8,039 bases of DNA. It comes from Alphaproteobacteria bacterium UBA1002. GTDB taxonomy: Bacteria; Pseudomonadota; Alphaproteobacteria; Rickettsiales; UBA998. How positions within the stretch are numbered: the first letter of the stretch is position 1; the number at the start of each line of letters is the position of its first letter. The stretch lies in the NCBI GenBank assembly GCA_002291845.1, contig DBAU01000074.1:1-8039 (forward strand), given 5' to 3'. The position numbers and the translations under genes are program-made. The notes beneath the pieces were generated by a model. It searched no databases. It was not told the origin of the DNA and was given only the letters and a program-made list of their open reading frames with translations. Positions 6,364 through 8,039 of the stretch are shown one piece after another.

Positions 6364-7587
6364 ATGGCTTCTCCAGATTTAGCTAATCGTGATATACGCG
6401 AGGTTTTAAAAACTACGTTTAACATTGATCCGCCGAAGCCGCTTTTTCTGCGGGAAGAATCCAAGGATCCGCGGAAAAGTTGCGGGAACTGGCATATCTC
6501 CCATCACAGAGAACAATCCTCTGTTTTCCGTGCTGGAAATTGGCTCTCGTATTCTCCTTCATGCATGACGGCGGCTCAGATAAGAGACCTCCGCGAGACC
6601 ATGAATGAAGCCATTAAAAAGGCCGCTTTGCAAAAAAATATTGAAATTCCGCCAGAGGCTTTATTTTCACACGGCTTGCGACTGTTTCATGGAAGAGATC
6701 CCTCTTGGGCTGACTTTCGAATCGCGATCTCGGAAGAAGGACTTAAATTCTTAGGCAAACACGACATCCTGCCGGATTTAAGTCAAGTGATGGCGCATGC
6801 AGAACATCAGAAATCACGTGTACTGCGCGATATTACTCATTTGGAAAACCGTATTATCAAAGCTTCAGGCCATCCCGGTTGGTCCAGAGCCTACAAAGAT
6901 TATTATACTGCTGATTCCCTAAGCAGATCTCCCTGTCTACAATTGCCCATCCCGATTCGTCATCCTGACACCGTTCGTGATCAGGAAGCAGAAATTTTCA
7001 ATCTATGTAATCAGCTTAATGAAGGGCTGAGTGAGGTTGCTGAGGTTAAATTCAGACCCTCGCGCGAAGATCGCGACGGTCTTGATTCGGCTTATATAGA
7101 AATTTTTGCAAGGAACATGAGCGATTTAACAAAGGCTGTCGAACGCCTGGAGGGTGATCTTGCAGAACACCTCAGGGAAATGGCGCGCAGGGCGGTGCTG
7201 CTTGAGGAACCTTACTCCACACTTCGTCGTCGCGCTCCGTTTCAAGGCATGTCTTCTGATCGTCGTTTATCGACTCAAAAATCTTTAGAACACAATGCCC
7301 GGTTTCATCCAGATCCTGAACCTCCGTTAGAGCCTGTGTCTGATCAGCTTGTCCATTTTGCGGTGGATAGTTGGCATAATGCATCAACAACCGAAAGCTG
7401 GTTACAAAAATTAGTTAAAATTGCGGGAGAAGCTGAAGAAACGAAAGATCCCTCGGCGTCACCAAAAGATGCCATTTTGAGAAGCGGCCGCGCCAAGCGT
7501 GTGCTGAAGCTTTTGGGTGATTATTATCCTGCGCTGTCTGAGAATATCCGTCAGTTGACTGAGACTTCCCGATCTCCCCAGCGGTAA
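6364..7587 (+). CDS. Unrecognised 407-aa protein, AT-rich gene
   Basis: I do not recognise a family. The protein is soluble-looking: there is no signal peptide, no membrane helix and no repeat. It is charged, with many His, Arg and Glu residues. Visible parts are an N-terminal region with KSCGNWHISHH (38-48) and scattered aromatics, a helix-rich stretch (about 138-169) with heptad-like spacing, a second long helical stretch (about 238-287, containing SDLTKAVERLEGDLAEHLRE), a proline-rich linker (about 315-326, DPEPPLEPV) and a C-terminal basic helix pair (about 366-400). Four hand-counted 60-nt lines average about 43% GC, against about 63% for one line of prfC, which suggests acquired DNA. 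The Shine-Dalgarno and long open frame argue that it is real and expressed. It ends 5 nt before the convergent recR remnant. A secreted effector or an antiviral component would fit the setting but nothing shows either. Confidence 0.75.
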   Translation: MASPDLANRDIREVLKTTFNIDPPKPLFLREESKDPRKSCGNWHISHHREQSSVFRAGNWLSYSPSCMTAAQIRDLRETMNEAIKKAALQKNIEIPPEALFSHGLRLFHGRDPSWADFRIAISEEGLKFLGKHDILPDLSQVMAHAEHQKSRVLRDITHLENRIIKASGHPGWSRAYKDYYTADSLSRSPCLQLPIPIRHPDTVRDQEAEIFNLCNQLNEGLSEVAEVKFRPSREDRDGLDSAYIEIFARNMSDLTKAVERLEGDLAEHLREMARRAVLLEEPYSTLRRRAPFQGMSSDRRLSTQKSLEHNARFHPDPEPPLEPVSDQLVHFAVDSWHNASTTESWLQKLVKIAGEAEETKDPSASPKDAILRSGRAKRVLKLLGDYYPALSENIRQLTETSRSPQR

Positions 7588-7592
7588 CACGC

Positions 7593-7745
7593 CTAAAGCG
7601 GCAACCGTGCCTTCAACGCCGCCCCCAGCGTCCCGTCATCCAGATAATCTAGCTCGCCGCCCAGCGGGATGCCTTGGGCGAGGCGGGTGATGTTGACGTT
7701 GGCGTCCTTCAGGCGTTCGGTGAGGTAGTGGGCGGTGGTTTGACC
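7593..7745 (-). pseudogene. recR: C-terminal remnant of recombination mediator RecR
   Basis: Read leftward from 7745, the frame gives 50 residues beginning GQTTAHYLTERL and containing RLAQGIPLGGELDYLDDGTL, ending at TAG (7595-7593). This is the conserved RecR C terminus (E. coli equivalent EGEATANYI...HGVPVGGELE). The helix-hairpin-helix, zinc-finger and most of the Toprim domain, about 150 of about 200 residues, are missing upstream. Instead the preceding in-frame codon is the TAG stop of a PIN-domain gene. No start codon or ribosome binding site is seen for the fragment. RecR normally acts with RecF and RecO to load RecA on gapped DNA; this remnant could not. An intact copy elsewhere, or the 5' part beyond the window, cannot be excluded. 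Confidence 0.85.
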
Positions 7746-8039
7746 CTATCGGATCAGAATAATCTCAGCGTCCAATGTCAATCTGCTCCATGCTTTGTCC
7801 GCCGTAAGCACAGGAACACCACGTTGCATGGCCAGGGCAAGGCAGGCGCGGTCACCCAGCGAAAGGCCATGCGCGGCGGTCAGGGGAACCAGTTGCGCGG
7901 CGGCCAGTGCCTGTTCCTCATCAAACGCCGTGACGTCAATGGCGAGTTCACCTAGCAAGGACGCCACCTGATCGGCGGGTAGCCCGCGGGCGACCAGATG
8001 CGAGGCGACCTCCGCCCAGTTCACCGCCGACATGGTGGC
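7746..8039 (-). CDS. VapC-like PIN-domain ribonuclease toxin, N terminus off the window
   Basis: The visible part is 95 residues from an internal Met plus two upstream codons (Ala-Thr) at the window edge. PIN-domain landmarks, numbered from that Met, are SAVNWAEV with acidic E8, SLGDRACLALA with D61, and PVLTADKAW with D79. The family's first catalytic Asp, in a DTSA/DASA-type motif, lies about 35-40 residues further upstream and would be outside the window. The Met is therefore probably not the true start. VapC toxins are metal-dependent RNases, usually encoded just downstream of the antitoxin VapB, which would lie past base 8039. The C terminus (EIILIR) looks natural for the family. The stop codon directly abuts the recR remnant in the same frame, with no 3' spacer. 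Composition is GC-rich like the core genes, unlike the unknown gene next door. Confidence 0.85.
   Translation of the reverse strand, partial: ATMSAVNWAEVASHLVARGLPADQVASLLGELAIDVTAFDEEQALAAAQLVPLTAAHGLSLGDRACLALAMQRGVPVLTADKAWSRLTLDAEIILIR

Noticed and set aside
7593..8039. A genuine PIN-RecR fusion protein read through the TAG
   Set aside because: The PIN part ends with a family-typical C terminus, no recoding signal is seen, and the RecR piece lacks all functional domains. An insertion or replacement scar is simpler.

Overview
The window looks like a piece of an alphaproteobacterial chromosome. This is inferred from gene content: a two-domain Nfu protein of the alphaproteobacterial/mitochondrial type, and ordinary proteobacterial GlmU, RmuC and RF3. 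No marker here fixes the order or family. Most of it is GC-rich, core-genome sequence. The right-hand ~1.9 kb is clearly different in composition and content.

Left end (1-347): there is no intact gene. The minus strand carries the 5' half of a tRNA-Thr(CGU), with perfect acceptor-5', D-arm and anticodon-loop sequence, which breaks off inside the 3' strand of the anticodon stem. A short gene-free leader with a perfect 8-bp hairpin precedes a small flagellar rod-type protein (348-743, +). That protein converges on nfu (770-1327, -).

Core block (770-6132): nfu (Fe-S cluster carrier) and glmU (UDP-GlcNAc synthesis) both lie on the minus strand but are 151 nt apart. glmU is divergent from rmuC (+, membrane-anchored coiled-coil nuclease-like protein). 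The 181-nt divergent spacer holds a perfect palindrome. rmuC converges on prfC (-, peptide-chain release factor 3), with a likely prfC-side terminator abutting the rmuC stop codon. These are separate housekeeping functions, not one pathway.

Accessory block (6133-8039): a five-unit heptanucleotide tandem array sits directly upstream of the prfC start codon. Next comes a dispersed-type palindromic repeat with a GAAA loop. Then comes a 407-aa protein I do not recognise, in sequence that is visibly AT-richer than its neighbours. Five nt beyond its stop, on the opposite strand, lies the last 50 codons of recR. The body of recR is absent, and in its place, ending exactly where the recR remnant begins and in the same frame, is a VapC-like PIN-domain toxin gene that runs off the window. 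The tRNA fragment, repeats, unknown gene, toxin and broken recR together suggest gain and loss of DNA at these sites. The most notable points are the recR/vapC junction, the unknown gene and the heptamer array.
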